Shown here piece after piece: positions 42,378 to 51,987 of a stretch of DNA of 64,000 nt. Origin of the DNA: Variovorax ginsengisoli (lineage in GTDB: Bacteria; Pseudomonadota; Gammaproteobacteria; Burkholderiales; Burkholderiaceae_C). Position 1 is the first letter of the stretch. Every line of letters begins with the position of its first letter. The translations under genes and the position numbers were made by a program. The notes under the pieces were generated by a model that had not been told where the DNA came from, did not search any database, and saw nothing but the letters and a program-made list of their open reading frames with translations. The stretch lies in the NCBI RefSeq assembly GCF_030811835.1, contig NZ_JAUSRO010000010.1:1-64000 (forward strand), written 5' to 3'.

Positions 42378-44234
42378 ATGGCGAATCTCTGGAATCTCGA
42401 TCAGTTCAAGCCGCGTCACGACATCGTGATGCCGGGCGACACGATCCCCGCGATGTTCTGGAACGCGGTGGCGCGGCGCGGCGACACGACCCTCATGCGG
42501 CAGAAGGATCTCGGCATCTGGCGCAGCTGGAGCTGGAACCAGGTCGGCGCGGTGGTGCGCGACCTGGCGATGGGTCTGGCTGCGCGCGGCCTTCAGCCGG
42601 GCGACTGCGTGTCGATCCTGTCGAACACGCGCATCGAATGGGTCTGGTGCGACCTGGCGGTGCTGTCGGCCGGCGGCGTCGCCAACGGCATCTATCCGAC
42701 CGATGCCGCGGCGCAGGTGCAGTTCCTCTGCGAGGATTCGTCGACCCTGCTGGTCGTCGTCGAGGACGAGGAGCAGCTCGACAAGGTGCTGGAAGCCCGC
42801 GCGCGGCTGCCGCGCCTGCGCGGCATCGTCGTCATCGACCCCAAGGGCCTGAGTGGGTTCGACGATCCGATGGTGACCACGCTCGACCAGCTTCGCGCCG
42901 AAGGCCAGGCCTTCGACCGCGCGCATCCGGGCGAATTCGAGCGGCGCTGCCAGGCCCGCCATGCGGGGGACCTCGCGATCCTGATCTACACCTCCGGCAC
43001 CACCGGCAAGCCCAAGGGCGCGATGCATTCGCACCGCAGCCTGCTGACGGCGGTACACGGGCAGAACACCACGCTGCCGCAGGACGAGCGCGACGAGCGC
43101 ATGTGCTTCCTGCCGCTGTGCCATGTGGCCGAGCGGGTGACTGGGCTGTATGCCTCGCTCTACACCGGCACGCGCATGAACTTCGTCGAGAACCCCGACA
43201 CGGTGCCTGAGAACGTGCGCGAGATTGCGCCCACGGTGTTCGGCGGCGTGCCCCGGCTGTGGGAGAAGTTCTATTCGGCCGTGACGATCTCGGTCAAGGA
43301 GGCGGGTGCGGTGCAGCAGGCACTGTACGCCTGGTCGTTGTCGGTCGGCCATGCGGTGAGCGACCGCGTGCTGCGAGGCGACCGGGTCGGCCCGTGGCTG
43401 CGGCTGAAGTACCGCATTGCCGGCATCGCATCGCTCGACAACGTGCGGCGCTTCATTGGCATCCACCGCTGCCGCTTCCTGGCGACCGGTGCGGCACCGA
43501 TCGCCCCCGAACTGATCCGCTGGTATCTCGCCCTCGGCATCCCGATGCTCGAGGCCTGGGGCCAGACCGAGTCCTGCGGCATCTCCACCGCGATGCCGCC
43601 GCGCGGCATGCGGCTGGGCAGCATCGGCGTCGCCAGCCCCTACAACGAGGTGCGCATCGACGAGGCCACCGGCGAACTGCTGGTGCGCGGGCCCAACGTG
43701 TTCATGGGCTACCTGAACCAGCCCGAGAAGACAGCCGAGACGATCGATGCCGACGGCTGGTTGCACACCGGTGACGTGGGCGTGGCCGATGCGGACGGCT
43801 ACTTCCGCATCACCGACCGCATGAAGGACATCATCATCACCGCGGGCGGCAAGAACATCACGCCGAGCGAATGGGAGAACGAGCTGAAGTTTTCGCCCTA
43901 TGTGACCGATGCCGTGGTCATCGGCGACCGGCGCGCCTACCTGACGGCGATCGTGATGATCGACCAGGAGAACGTCGAGAAGTACGCGCAGGACCACGAC
44001 GTGCCTTTCTCCAACTACGCCAGTCTGACCCGCGCCCCGGAAGTGCTGGCCCTGATCCAGGCCGAGATCGACAAGGTCAACGCGAAATTCGCCCGCGTCG
44101 AGCAGATCAAGAAGTTTTTCCTGCTGCAGACGCAGCTGGGCGCCGAGGACGAGGAGCTCACGCCCACGATGAAGCTCAAGCGCAAGCTGGTGCAGACCAA
44201 GTACGCCGATCACATCGAGGCGATGTATTCCTGA
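42378..44234 (+). CDS. Long-chain-type AMP-forming acyl-CoA synthetase (second Liv module)
   Basis: This 618-residue ANL-family ligase has IYTSGTTGKPKGAMHSH (P-loop), EAWGQTES, DRMKDIIITAGGKNITPSEWE and the closing ELTPTMKLKRKLVQTKY. It is a clear but diverged homologue of the enzyme at 33419. It starts 2 bp after livF. The module therefore couples ABC import with CoA activation. Confidence 0.93.
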   Translation: MANLWNLDQFKPRHDIVMPGDTIPAMFWNAVARRGDTTLMRQKDLGIWRSWSWNQVGAVVRDLAMGLAARGLQPGDCVSILSNTRIEWVWCDLAVLSAGGVANGIYPTDAAAQVQFLCEDSSTLLVVVEDEEQLDKVLEARARLPRLRGIVVIDPKGLSGFDDPMVTTLDQLRAEGQAFDRAHPGEFERRCQARHAGDLAILIYTSGTTGKPKGAMHSHRSLLTAVHGQNTTLPQDERDERMCFLPLCHVAERVTGLYASLYTGTRMNFVENPDTVPENVREIAPTVFGGVPRLWEKFYSAVTISVKEAGAVQQALYAWSLSVGHAVSDRVLRGDRVGPWLRLKYRIAGIASLDNVRRFIGIHRCRFLATGAAPIAPELIRWYLALGIPMLEAWGQTESCGISTAMPPRGMRLGSIGVASPYNEVRIDEATGELLVRGPNVFMGYLNQPEKTAETIDADGWLHTGDVGVADADGYFRITDRMKDIIITAGGKNITPSEWENELKFSPYVTDAVVIGDRRAYLTAIVMIDQENVEKYAQDHDVPFSNYASLTRAPEVLALIQAEIDKVNAKFARVEQIKKFFLLQTQLGAEDEELTPTMKLKRKLVQTKYADHIEAMYS

Positions 44235-44266
44235 AGCCACACCATCATCAACCAAGGAGACACGGC

Positions 44267-45445
44267 ATGAAGCTCAGTCGCACATCGGTACTTCTCGCGG
44301 CGCTGCTCGCGCTGACGGCCCCGGCCGCCATGGCCCAGCAGCAGGGGGTGACCAAGGACGAAGTCCTGGTCGGCACCATCCTGGACCTGTCAGGGCCGCT
44401 CGCCGGCTACGGCAAGGACCTGCGCAACGGCATGAACCTGCGCATCGCCGAGGCCAACGAGCAGGGCGGCGTCAATGGCCGCAAGATCAAGTTGCTGATC
44501 GAGGACAACGGCTACGACCCGAAGCGCGCGGTGCTGGCCGCGCAGAAGCTGGTCACGCAGGACAAGGTTTTCATCATGGCCGGCTTGCTCGGCACCGCGA
44601 GCAACAACGCCGCGCTGCCGGTGCTGATGCAGCGTGGTGTCATCAACTTCTTCCCGATGGCACTCGCACGCGACATGTACGAGCCGGTCAACAAGCTCAA
44701 GTTCGCCTTCGTCTCGTCCTATGTCGAGCAGATGGTGAAGGCCGTGCCCAGGCTCTACCGCGACAAGAAGGCGACCAAGGCCTGCACCATCTACCAGGAC
44801 GACGAGTTCGGCCTGGAGGTGATGCGCGGCGCCGAGCAGGGCCTCAAGACGATCAACGTCGAGTTCGCCGAACGTACCACCTACAAGCGGGGCGCCACCG
44901 ATTTCTCCTCGCAGGTCGCGCGCATGAAGGCCGCGAACTGCGACTTCATCGTGATGGGCACGCTCATCCGTGAATCGGTCGGCACCATCGCCGAGGCGCG
45001 CAAGCTGGGCTACAACCCGACCATGATCGCCTCGGTGTCGGCCTATACCGACCTGATCCCCAAGCTCGGCGGCAAGGCGATGGACGGCTTCTACGCCACC
45101 ATGAGCGCCCAGCATCCCTATGAGGACGATGCGTCGGCGCCGCTGCGCTTCTGGGCCAACAAGTACCGCACGAGCTCCGGCGATGCGCCCTCGGTGTTCT
45201 CGGTGTACGGCTACGTGATCCTCGACCGACTGGTCAGTGCCATGCAGAAGACCGGGCCGAACCTCACGACCGACAACCTGGCCAAGGCCATGGAGTCGAT
45301 GCGCGTGCCGTCCGACATCTTTGGCATGCCCGAGATGAGCTGGTCTGCGACCAACCACCTGGCGTCGAGCGAGTCGCGCCTGTCGCAGCTACAGGACGGC
45401 CGCTGGAAGGTCGTCCTGGACTACGCACAGATGAGCGCCAAATGA
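44267..45445 (+). CDS. Liv-type periplasmic substrate-binding protein (second module)
   Basis: This is a 392-residue binding protein with a signal peptide ending AAMA before QQQGVTKDEVLVG, then GTILDLSGPLAGYGKDLRNG and GGVNGRKIKLLIEDNGYD. It keeps the aromatic/hydrophobic-acid style Liv fold. AAGGAG precedes ATG 44267. It overlaps the thiolase gene by ATGA, which is unusual for a periplasmic protein and shows strict co-expression with a degradative enzyme. Confidence 0.94.
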   Translation: MKLSRTSVLLAALLALTAPAAMAQQQGVTKDEVLVGTILDLSGPLAGYGKDLRNGMNLRIAEANEQGGVNGRKIKLLIEDNGYDPKRAVLAAQKLVTQDKVFIMAGLLGTASNNAALPVLMQRGVINFFPMALARDMYEPVNKLKFAFVSSYVEQMVKAVPRLYRDKKATKACTIYQDDEFGLEVMRGAEQGLKTINVEFAERTTYKRGATDFSSQVARMKAANCDFIVMGTLIRESVGTIAEARKLGYNPTMIASVSAYTDLIPKLGGKAMDGFYATMSAQHPYEDDASAPLRFWANKYRTSSGDAPSVFSVYGYVILDRLVSAMQKTGPNLTTDNLAKAMESMRVPSDIFGMPEMSWSATNHLASSESRLSQLQDGRWKVVLDYAQMSAK

Positions 45446-46626
45446 CCCGCGCCGTGCACGTGGCCGGCGTCGGCATGATCCCTTTCGCCAAGCCAGGCGC
45501 CAGCGACCCATACCCGCTGCTCGGCGCACGGGCGGCGAAGGCGGCGCTGGCCGATGCGCGCGTCGACTACCAGCGCATCGAGCAGGTCTACGCCGGCTTC
45601 GTCTACGGCGATTCCTGCAGCGGCCAGGCGGCGATCTATCACCTGGGCCTCACCGGCGTGCCGGTGATCAACGTCAACAACAACTGCGCCACCGGCTCCA
45701 CCGCGCTCTACCTGGCGCGCCAGGCGATCGCGAGCGGGGCGGCCGAATGCGTGCTCGCGCTGGGCTTCGAGCAGATGCAGCGCGGCGCGCTCGGCGTGCA
45801 CTATGCCGACCGGCCCGATCCCTCGCAGCGCTTTCTCGATGCGATGCAGGCGACCCAGGGCACCGACCCGCAGGCGCCGATTGCGGCGCAGCTCTTCGGC
45901 GGCGCGGGCCGCATGCACATGCAGCTCTACGGCACGCAGCCCGAGACCTTCGCGCGCATCGCGGTCAAGGCGCGCCGGCATGCGCAGCACAACCCGAACG
46001 CCATCTTCCGAGCGCCGCTCACGCTCGACGAGGTGATGGCGTCGCCGCCGGTGTTCGATCCGCTCACGCGGCTGCAGTGCTGCCCGCCGACTTGCGGCGG
46101 TGCCGCAGCCGTGCTGTGCTCCGAGGAGTTCGCGAGAAGGCACGGGCTCGACCTGAGCGTGGTCATCCAGGCGCAGGCCATGACGACCGATGGCAACAGC
46201 AGCTTCGACGAGAGCGACATGCGCAAGCTGGTCGGCTACGACATGGCACGCCACGCCGCGCGCCAGGTGTACGAGGCGGCCGGCATCGGACCCGAGGACA
46301 TCCCGGTGGTGGAACTGCACGACTGCTTCACGGCCAACGAACTCATCACCTACGAGGCGCTGGGCCTCGCACCCGAAGGCGGGGCCGAGCAGTTCATCGC
46401 GGACGGCGACAACACCTACGGCGGCAAGGTCGTGACCAACCCTTCCGGCGGGCTGCTCTCCAAGGGGCACCCGCTGGGCGCCACCGGGCTGGCGCAGTGT
46501 GCCGAACTGGTATGGCAACTGCGCGGGCAGGCCGGTGCCAGGCAGGTCGAGGGCGCGCGCCTGGCGTTGCAGCACAACCTCGGTGTCGGCGGCGCCTGCG
46601 TGGTGACGCTGTATGCGCGAACCTAG
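45442..46626 (+). CDS. SCP2/lipid-transfer-type thiolase
   Basis: This 394-residue thiolase of the SCPx/lipid-transfer group has acyl-binding Cys in NNNCATGSTALYLARQAI, HDCFTANELITYE, KGHPLGATGLAQ and a second Cys near the end (GVGGACVVTLY). SCPx-like enzymes cleave 2-methyl-branched 3-oxoacyl-CoAs, such as those from bile acid and pristane side chains. No DUF35 partner is adjacent, unlike the thiolase at 19285. It is the last gene of the second Liv module. The LuxR regulator gene starts 46 bp later. Confidence 0.9.
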   Translation: MTRAVHVAGVGMIPFAKPGASDPYPLLGARAAKAALADARVDYQRIEQVYAGFVYGDSCSGQAAIYHLGLTGVPVINVNNNCATGSTALYLARQAIASGAAECVLALGFEQMQRGALGVHYADRPDPSQRFLDAMQATQGTDPQAPIAAQLFGGAGRMHMQLYGTQPETFARIAVKARRHAQHNPNAIFRAPLTLDEVMASPPVFDPLTRLQCCPPTCGGAAAVLCSEEFARRHGLDLSVVIQAQAMTTDGNSSFDESDMRKLVGYDMARHAARQVYEAAGIGPEDIPVVELHDCFTANELITYEALGLAPEGGAEQFIADGDNTYGGKVVTNPSGGLLSKGHPLGATGLAQCAELVWQLRGQAGARQVEGARLALQHNLGVGGACVVTLYART

Positions 46627-46672
46627 GGATGCCCCAATGCCGATTTCCGCAGGCCGGGCGTAAGCTCGTGCC

Positions 46673-49447
46673 ATGTTCGAGCCTCGTCTCCCGACCGCCC
46701 CCATGCAGTTGATGCCGCTGATGCCGCGGCGTGAAGCGGGCCTGGCCGCACCGCTGGCCGCCAAGCTCGCCGCGCCGCAGCCGACGCCCTTCGAGGTTGC
46801 CCGCACCGAGGTCTGCGAGGCCATTTTCAACGCGGGCGCGGCCAAGCTCGTGCTGCTGCGCGCGCCCGCCGGTTTCGGCAAGACCACCGTCATGCTGCAG
46901 GTGCGGCGCCGCTTCGACGAAACCGGCCTGCCGACCGCCTGGCTCACGCTCGACCGCGCAGACAACGACGTGGGCCGCTTTCTCGGCGTGCTGGCCGCGG
47001 CGCTCGATGCGCTGGTGCCGGGGCTGGCGCGCGCCGCGTCGGCCATCGAGGGCGCGGGTCCGGACGACATGGCCTTCGCGCTGATCGATCGCGTGGCCGC
47101 GCATCCGGTGCCCTTCGCGCTGTTCCTCGACGACTTCGAGGTACTGCAGAGCCCGGCGGTGGTGGGGCTCGTCAACGAGCTGATCGAGCAACTGCCACGC
47201 GGCGTGCAACTGGTGGTCGGCTCGCGCGGCGTGCCCGAGCTGAGCCTGGGCCGGTTGCGCGCGCGCGGCCGGTTGCTGGAGGTGCAGCCCGCGCAGCTGC
47301 GCTTCTCGGTGGCCGAGGCCGATGGCTTCCTGCGCCAGCGCCGCGGCCTGGCGCTGGCGCAGGAAGACGTGGTGCGCCTGCACCGCAGCACCGATGGCTG
47401 GGCGGCGGCGTTGTGGCTGGCCTCTGTGTCGCTCGAGCACCGCGAGGAGCCCGGCCGTTTCATCGCCGGCTTCTCGGGCTCGAACGCGGCGGTGGTCGAC
47501 TACCTGGTGGAGGACGTGCTTTCGCGCCAGACCGACGACGTGCGCGGCTTCCTGCTGCGCACCAGCATCCTGGGCGATCTGAGCGCCACGCTCTGCAACG
47601 TGATCTGCGCGCGCACCGACAGCGCCGCCATGCTGCACGCGCTGGACCAGGCCAACCTCTTCCTCATTCCCGTGCAGGCCGATGGCGGCGGCTACCGCTA
47701 CCACGCGATGTTCGCCGAGTTCCTGCGGGCCGAGTTGCTGCGCCAGCACCCGCAGGAAGTGCCTGAACTGCACCGAGCGGCATCGCGATGGTTCCTCGAC
47801 CAGGGGCGCCCTGTTCCCGCGATCGAGCACGCGCTGGCGGCACAGGACCTGTCGCTGGCAATGCCGCTGCTGACCACGCACGCGCAGGGGCTGCTCGACC
47901 AGGGCCGGGTGCGGCTGCTGTCGCGCTGGCTCGATCCATTGCTCGAAGGTGGCGCGCTCGATGCCCATCCGGTGCTGCAGGTGGTGCATGCCTGGGCGGT
48001 GTGCTTCGCGCGCGGGCCGCGTGCCGCGGCCACGCTGCTCGACCGGCTCGAAGCGCGTGCCGACCCGTCGGCGGAGGTCCGCGCGCACCGCGAAGCCATG
48101 CGCCCGCTGTTCATGGTGCTGACCGACCGCATCGACGAGGCGATGCCGCTGGCCACGGCACTGCTCGACGGCCTGCCGCAGAGCGTGGCTTTCGTGCGCG
48201 GCTTTCTCCAGGTGGTCCTGGCCAATCTGGCGATGATCGCCGGGCGCTACCACGAGGCGCTGCGCTTCGCCGATGCCGTGCGCAGCCACCGGCCCGAGCA
48301 CACCAGCAGCTTCAATTTCACGCTGTCCGACGCGGTCGAAGGCGCGGTGGACCTGACGCAGGGGCGCCTGCGCAAGGCCATTGCGCGGCTGAAGCTGGCC
48401 GTGAGCGCCGGCACCGTCGATGCGTCTCGCGCCACCAACGGCAATGCGATGGCCGGTGTGCTGCTGGCGGAGGCGCTGTACGAGGCCGACCAGTGCGCGC
48501 AGGCCGAGCGCCTGCTGGCCGTGTACATCCCGCTGATCCGGCGCGTGGGCATTCCGGACCAGCTGATCATCGCGCACGTTGTGATGGCCCGCATCGCCCA
48601 CAGCCGTGGCGACGGCGACCGCGCGCAGCAGCTGCTGACCGAGCTCGAGCACATCGGCCACCGTGACAGCCTGCCGCGGGTGGTGGCATCGGCGCGGCTG
48701 GAACGCGTGCGCATGCTGGTGGTCGAGGACCGGCTCGCGCGCGCACGGGCCGAACTCGACCGCTGCGGCGACAAGCTCCTCTGGGCCCGGGTGTCGCAGC
48801 TCTCGTTGCGCGCCAACGAGGTCGAGACGCATGAACTGGCGCTGGCGCGCTGGTCGGTGCACAGCGGCCACGCGGCCGACGTCGTGCACAGCCTGCGCAG
48901 CGAACTCGATGCGGCCGAGCGCGCCCAGCGCGAGCGCCGCGCGCTGACCCTGCGACTGCTGCTGGCGCAGGCGCTCTACCGCGACGAGCAGCGCAACAAG
49001 GCGATGCGCGTGCTGGCCAAGGCGGTGCGCTTCGCGGCGGCTGAAGGCTATGTGCGCGCCTTCCTCGACGAAGGGCGTCTGCTGCTGGCGATGCTGCGCG
49101 AGCTGCGCGCGGTGCCCACGGTGCTGCTGGAAGAGGGCGGTGACGCGGCAACCGCCTTCATCGACCAGTTGTTGCGCGACGCGGCGCCCGCCGGTGCGCA
49201 GCCGGTGGCCAGCGCGCCGTCGCGCCAGCCCGTGACGGCGGCCGGTGCCAGCGAGCTGCTGACGCGCAAGGAAGTCCAGGTGCTCGGGCTCGTGGCCGAG
49301 GGCCTGTCCAACGACGAGATGGCCGAACGCCTGTTCGTCGCCGAGACGACGGTGCGCACCCATCTGCGCAACATCAACGTCAAGCTCGATGTGCGCAACC
49401 GCATGGAAGCGATCGCGGTCGCACGCCGCTGCGGCGTGCTGGCCTGA
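46673..49447 (+). CDS. LuxR-family ATP-dependent regulator (MalT/LAL type)
   Basis: This is a 924-residue regulator with the MalT architecture. Walker A is at 64-72 (APAGFGKTT); a Walker B-like FALFLDDFEVL follows; about residues 300-820 are a TPR-like helical region; the C-terminal LuxR HTH (LTRKEVQVLGLVAEGLSNDEMAERLF, then VRTHLRNINVKL) ends the protein. Such proteins activate transcription upon ligand and ATP binding. It lies after the second Liv module and before the acyl-CoA dehydrogenase gene; the palindrome at 49495 is immediately downstream of its stop. It may drive one or both Liv modules. Confidence 0.93.
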   Translation: MFEPRLPTAPMQLMPLMPRREAGLAAPLAAKLAAPQPTPFEVARTEVCEAIFNAGAAKLVLLRAPAGFGKTTVMLQVRRRFDETGLPTAWLTLDRADNDVGRFLGVLAAALDALVPGLARAASAIEGAGPDDMAFALIDRVAAHPVPFALFLDDFEVLQSPAVVGLVNELIEQLPRGVQLVVGSRGVPELSLGRLRARGRLLEVQPAQLRFSVAEADGFLRQRRGLALAQEDVVRLHRSTDGWAAALWLASVSLEHREEPGRFIAGFSGSNAAVVDYLVEDVLSRQTDDVRGFLLRTSILGDLSATLCNVICARTDSAAMLHALDQANLFLIPVQADGGGYRYHAMFAEFLRAELLRQHPQEVPELHRAASRWFLDQGRPVPAIEHALAAQDLSLAMPLLTTHAQGLLDQGRVRLLSRWLDPLLEGGALDAHPVLQVVHAWAVCFARGPRAAATLLDRLEARADPSAEVRAHREAMRPLFMVLTDRIDEAMPLATALLDGLPQSVAFVRGFLQVVLANLAMIAGRYHEALRFADAVRSHRPEHTSSFNFTLSDAVEGAVDLTQGRLRKAIARLKLAVSAGTVDASRATNGNAMAGVLLAEALYEADQCAQAERLLAVYIPLIRRVGIPDQLIIAHVVMARIAHSRGDGDRAQQLLTELEHIGHRDSLPRVVASARLERVRMLVVEDRLARARAELDRCGDKLLWARVSQLSLRANEVETHELALARWSVHSGHAADVVHSLRSELDAAERAQRERRALTLRLLLAQALYRDEQRNKAMRVLAKAVRFAAAEGYVRAFLDEGRLLLAMLRELRAVPTVLLEEGGDAATAFIDQLLRDAAPAGAQPVASAPSRQPVTAAGASELLTRKEVQVLGLVAEGLSNDEMAERLFVAETTVRTHLRNINVKLDVRNRMEAIAVARRCGVLA

Positions 49448-49494
49448 ACGCCTGACCCACGGGCCGCCTTCGCGCCTACCGCGCGGCGGCGATC

Positions 49495-49510
49495 TCGTCG
49501 GATGCGCCGA
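49495..49510 (+). promoter_or_regulatory. Second-family palindrome (site 2), imperfect
   Basis: TCGTCGGATGCGCCGA differs from the site at 56341 by a single base, which breaks one arm. It lies 79 bp before the acyl-CoA dehydrogenase start at 49589. Confidence 0.55.
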
Positions 49511-49588
49511 TTCTCCCGCCGTCCCGGCTGCGGACACTGCGCCGGAAGAATCGCCTGCGCGGTGCAGCGCGACGCCGGAGACACACCC

Positions 49589-51376
49589 ATGCTTTCCTTC
49601 CATCCTCCGCTGCGTGACATCGCCTTCGTGATGCACGAACTCCTCGACGCGGACGCGTTGATCGGCGCATTGCCCGGTGGCGACGCCTGGGACCGCGCCA
49701 CCATTGCCCAGACGCTGGAGGCCGCGGGCCGTTTCGCCGTGCAGGAACTGCTGCCGTTGAACGCGACGGGCGACCGCGAGGGCTGTGCCTGCAGCGCCGA
49801 CGGCGTCCGGCTGCCCTCGGGTTTCGCCGACACCTACCGGCGCTATGTGGAAGCCGGCTGGCCTACGCTGGGCTGCGTGGGGCGCCTGGGCGGCCAGGGC
49901 GCGCCGTCGATCGTGCAGATGGCAATGTTCGAACTCTTCAATGGCGCCAACCCGGCCTGGTCGATGATCCCGGGCGCGGTGCGCGGCGCCTACCGCCTGC
50001 TGCTCGCACACGGCTCGGCCGAACAGCAGGCGCACTACCTCACGCGCATCGTCTCAGGCGAATGGACCGCGACCATGGCCATCACCGAGCCCCACTGCGG
50101 CAGCGACCTGAGCCTGATCCGCACACGGGCGGAGGCGGCCGCCGATGGCAGCTTCCGCATCCACGGGGCCAAGCTCTTCATCACCGGCGGCGACCACGAC
50201 ATGGCGCCCAACATCGTGCACCTGGTGCTCGCACGCCTGCCCGACGCACCGCCCGGCGTTGCGGGCATTTCGCTGTTCCTGGTGCCGAAGTTCCTGTCGG
50301 AAGGCAACGGCCTGGCCGCGACGCGCAACGGCATGCATGCGACCGCGGTCGAGCACAAGATGGGCCTGAACGGTTCGCCGACCTGCGCGATGAGCTTCGA
50401 GGGCTCGACAGGCTGGCTTGTCGGCCAGCCGAACGAGGGCCTGCGCAACATGTTCGTGATGATCAACTCCGCGCGCGTGGCCATCGGTGCGCAGGTCGCC
50501 GGCATGGGGCAGGCCGCCTTCGACAGTTCCCTGGCCTATGCGCGCGAGCGCCTGCAGATGCGTGCGGCCTCCGGCACGCGCCGGCCCGACCTGGTGGCCG
50601 ACCCGATCGCCGTGCATGCCGACGTGCGCCGCATGCTGCTCACGCAGCGTGCGCATGTGGAGGCGGCCCGGATGTTCGTGTCCTGGATGGCGCTGGAGCT
50701 GGACTGCGAAGCCGCCCATCCCGACGCCGCGCGCCGCCGCGAAGCCGCCGACACCGTGGCGTTGCTGACGCCGGTGTGCAAGGCTTTCCTCGCGGAGAAC
50801 GGCACCACCGTCGCGCAACTGGCCATCCAGGTGTACGGCGGCCATGGCTATGTGCGCGACAACGGCGTCGAGCAGATCGTGCGCGACGTGCGCGTGGCGC
50901 AGATCTACGACGGCACAACGGCCATCCAGGCGCGCGACCTGCTCGGGCGGAAGATCCTGCCCGATGGCGGCCGTGCGCTGGGCCGGTACGTCGCCACGGT
51001 GCGCGCGGAGGCCGGCGCCGGCATGGCGCCGGAGTTCGCCGCGCCGCTGAATGCCCTGTGCGACGAGGTCGAGCGCCTGACGGCCGTTGTCGCCGAGGCG
51101 GCCAGTGGCAACGCCGACGTGGTGGGCGCCATCGGCTGCGACTACCTGCGCGTGATCGGCCACCTGGTCTGCGGCCAGCTGTTCGCGCGGGCGGCGACGC
51201 GGGCGCGGCGTCAGATCGATGCCGGCACCACCGACCCCTTCTATGCGGCCAAGTGCGCCACCGCGCGCTTCTACTTCGCGCGCCTGCTGCCAGAAGCCCA
51301 TCACCACGCGGCACTGGCGCGCACGGGGGTGGCGGGGCTTTCCATGGAGTGCGACGGAGCGCAGCTGTTTGCCTGA
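49589..51376 (+). CDS. Acyl-CoA dehydrogenase, large DmdC-like type
   Basis: This is a 595-residue enzyme of the large subfamily related to 3-methylmercaptopropionyl-CoA dehydrogenase. It has YGGHGYVRDNGVEQ, TEPHCGSDLSLIRTRA, GLNGSPTCAMSFEG and DVRVAQIYDGTTAIQARDLLGRK. The family has an extra C-terminal domain; here the C-terminus is long (LVCGQLFARAATRARRQID, then AAKCATARFYFARLL). It introduces a double bond next to the CoA carbonyl. The gene has its own probable promoter region with a second-family palindrome. It is followed 10 bp later by the convergent SnoaL-like gene. Confidence 0.92.
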   Translation: MLSFHPPLRDIAFVMHELLDADALIGALPGGDAWDRATIAQTLEAAGRFAVQELLPLNATGDREGCACSADGVRLPSGFADTYRRYVEAGWPTLGCVGRLGGQGAPSIVQMAMFELFNGANPAWSMIPGAVRGAYRLLLAHGSAEQQAHYLTRIVSGEWTATMAITEPHCGSDLSLIRTRAEAAADGSFRIHGAKLFITGGDHDMAPNIVHLVLARLPDAPPGVAGISLFLVPKFLSEGNGLAATRNGMHATAVEHKMGLNGSPTCAMSFEGSTGWLVGQPNEGLRNMFVMINSARVAIGAQVAGMGQAAFDSSLAYARERLQMRAASGTRRPDLVADPIAVHADVRRMLLTQRAHVEAARMFVSWMALELDCEAAHPDAARRREAADTVALLTPVCKAFLAENGTTVAQLAIQVYGGHGYVRDNGVEQIVRDVRVAQIYDGTTAIQARDLLGRKILPDGGRALGRYVATVRAEAGAGMAPEFAAPLNALCDEVERLTAVVAEAASGNADVVGAIGCDYLRVIGHLVCGQLFARAATRARRQIDAGTTDPFYAAKCATARFYFARLLPEAHHHAALARTGVAGLSMECDGAQLFA

Positions 51377-51386
51377 ACGTGGCCGC

Positions 51387-51839
51387 TCAGGCGGCCGGCT
51401 TCGCGATCCCCAGCTGCCGCATCAGCGTGAGCAGGTCGTAGTAGTCGCGGTGGTAGCTGATCTCCCCGCGTGCATTGGCGCGGCAGATCGCGACGCCGGG
51501 GATCTCGTAGCGCTTGTTCGCCACCGGATAGACCACCCCGTCGATGCGGATCGGGCCGTCGGCCAGGCCGCTCCACAGCCATTCGAGCGCGAAGCCGTCG
51601 GCCGTGCCGCATTCGCTCAGGTACTCGATCTTGAGTTCGCTCGAGAACGCGTGCATGAACTTCGAGAAGCGCATGATCTCCTGGCGGCCGTCGTAGCTGT
51701 GCTGATAGCTCGACTCGACGTAGCGGCCGTCCTCGCTGAAGTAGGTGGCGAGCAGGGCGGCATCGCCACTGCTCCAGACCTCGCCGTACGCGGCCATGAA
51801 GCCGGGCTGGCCATAGGGAATTACTTGGGGTGTCTGCAT
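51387..51839 (-). CDS. SnoaL-like NTF2-fold protein
   Basis: This 150-residue protein has the NTF2/SnoaL fold (FMAAYGEVWSSGDAALLATYF, then YVESSYQHSYDGRQEIMRF). Such proteins act as small isomerases, cyclases or hydrolases on polycyclic or terpenoid-like molecules. The start at 51839 has GGAGA upstream. It is divergent from the acyl-CoA ligase at 51988, with the second-family palindrome in the gap. The N-terminal part of the SnoaL-crotonase fusion at 9428 belongs to the same superfamily but is not closely similar. Confidence 0.82.
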   Translation of the reverse strand: MQTPQVIPYGQPGFMAAYGEVWSSGDAALLATYFSEDGRYVESSYQHSYDGRQEIMRFSKFMHAFSSELKIEYLSECGTADGFALEWLWSGLADGPIRIDGVVYPVANKRYEIPGVAICRANARGEISYHRDYYDLLTLMRQLGIAKPAA

Positions 51840-51913
51840 GGGCTGGTCTCCAATGTCGTTGATGTGTGTCGAACTCGACACTTCGATTGTTCGGAGGCAG
51901 CTGCGCCGAGATT

Positions 51914-51929
51914 TCGTCGGATCAGACGA
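51914..51929 (+). promoter_or_regulatory. Second-family palindrome (site 3)
   Basis: TCGTCGGATCAGACGA has perfect TCGTC/GACGA arms. It sits in the 148-bp divergent gap between the SnoaL-like gene and the acyl-CoA ligase gene, so it can act on both. Confidence 0.65.
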
Positions 51930-51987
51930 TATGGCAGCGCCGGCGTGCACAGACACTGCGGCCTCGTATCGACACGAAGAGACAACC

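Noticed and set aside
46394-50035. Minus-strand open frame of 1213 codons opposite the LuxR and acyl-CoA dehydrogenase genes
   Set aside because: It is an antisense shadow of well-supported genes in GC-rich DNA. Its translation is His/Gln/Arg-rich without domains, as expected for the opposite strand.
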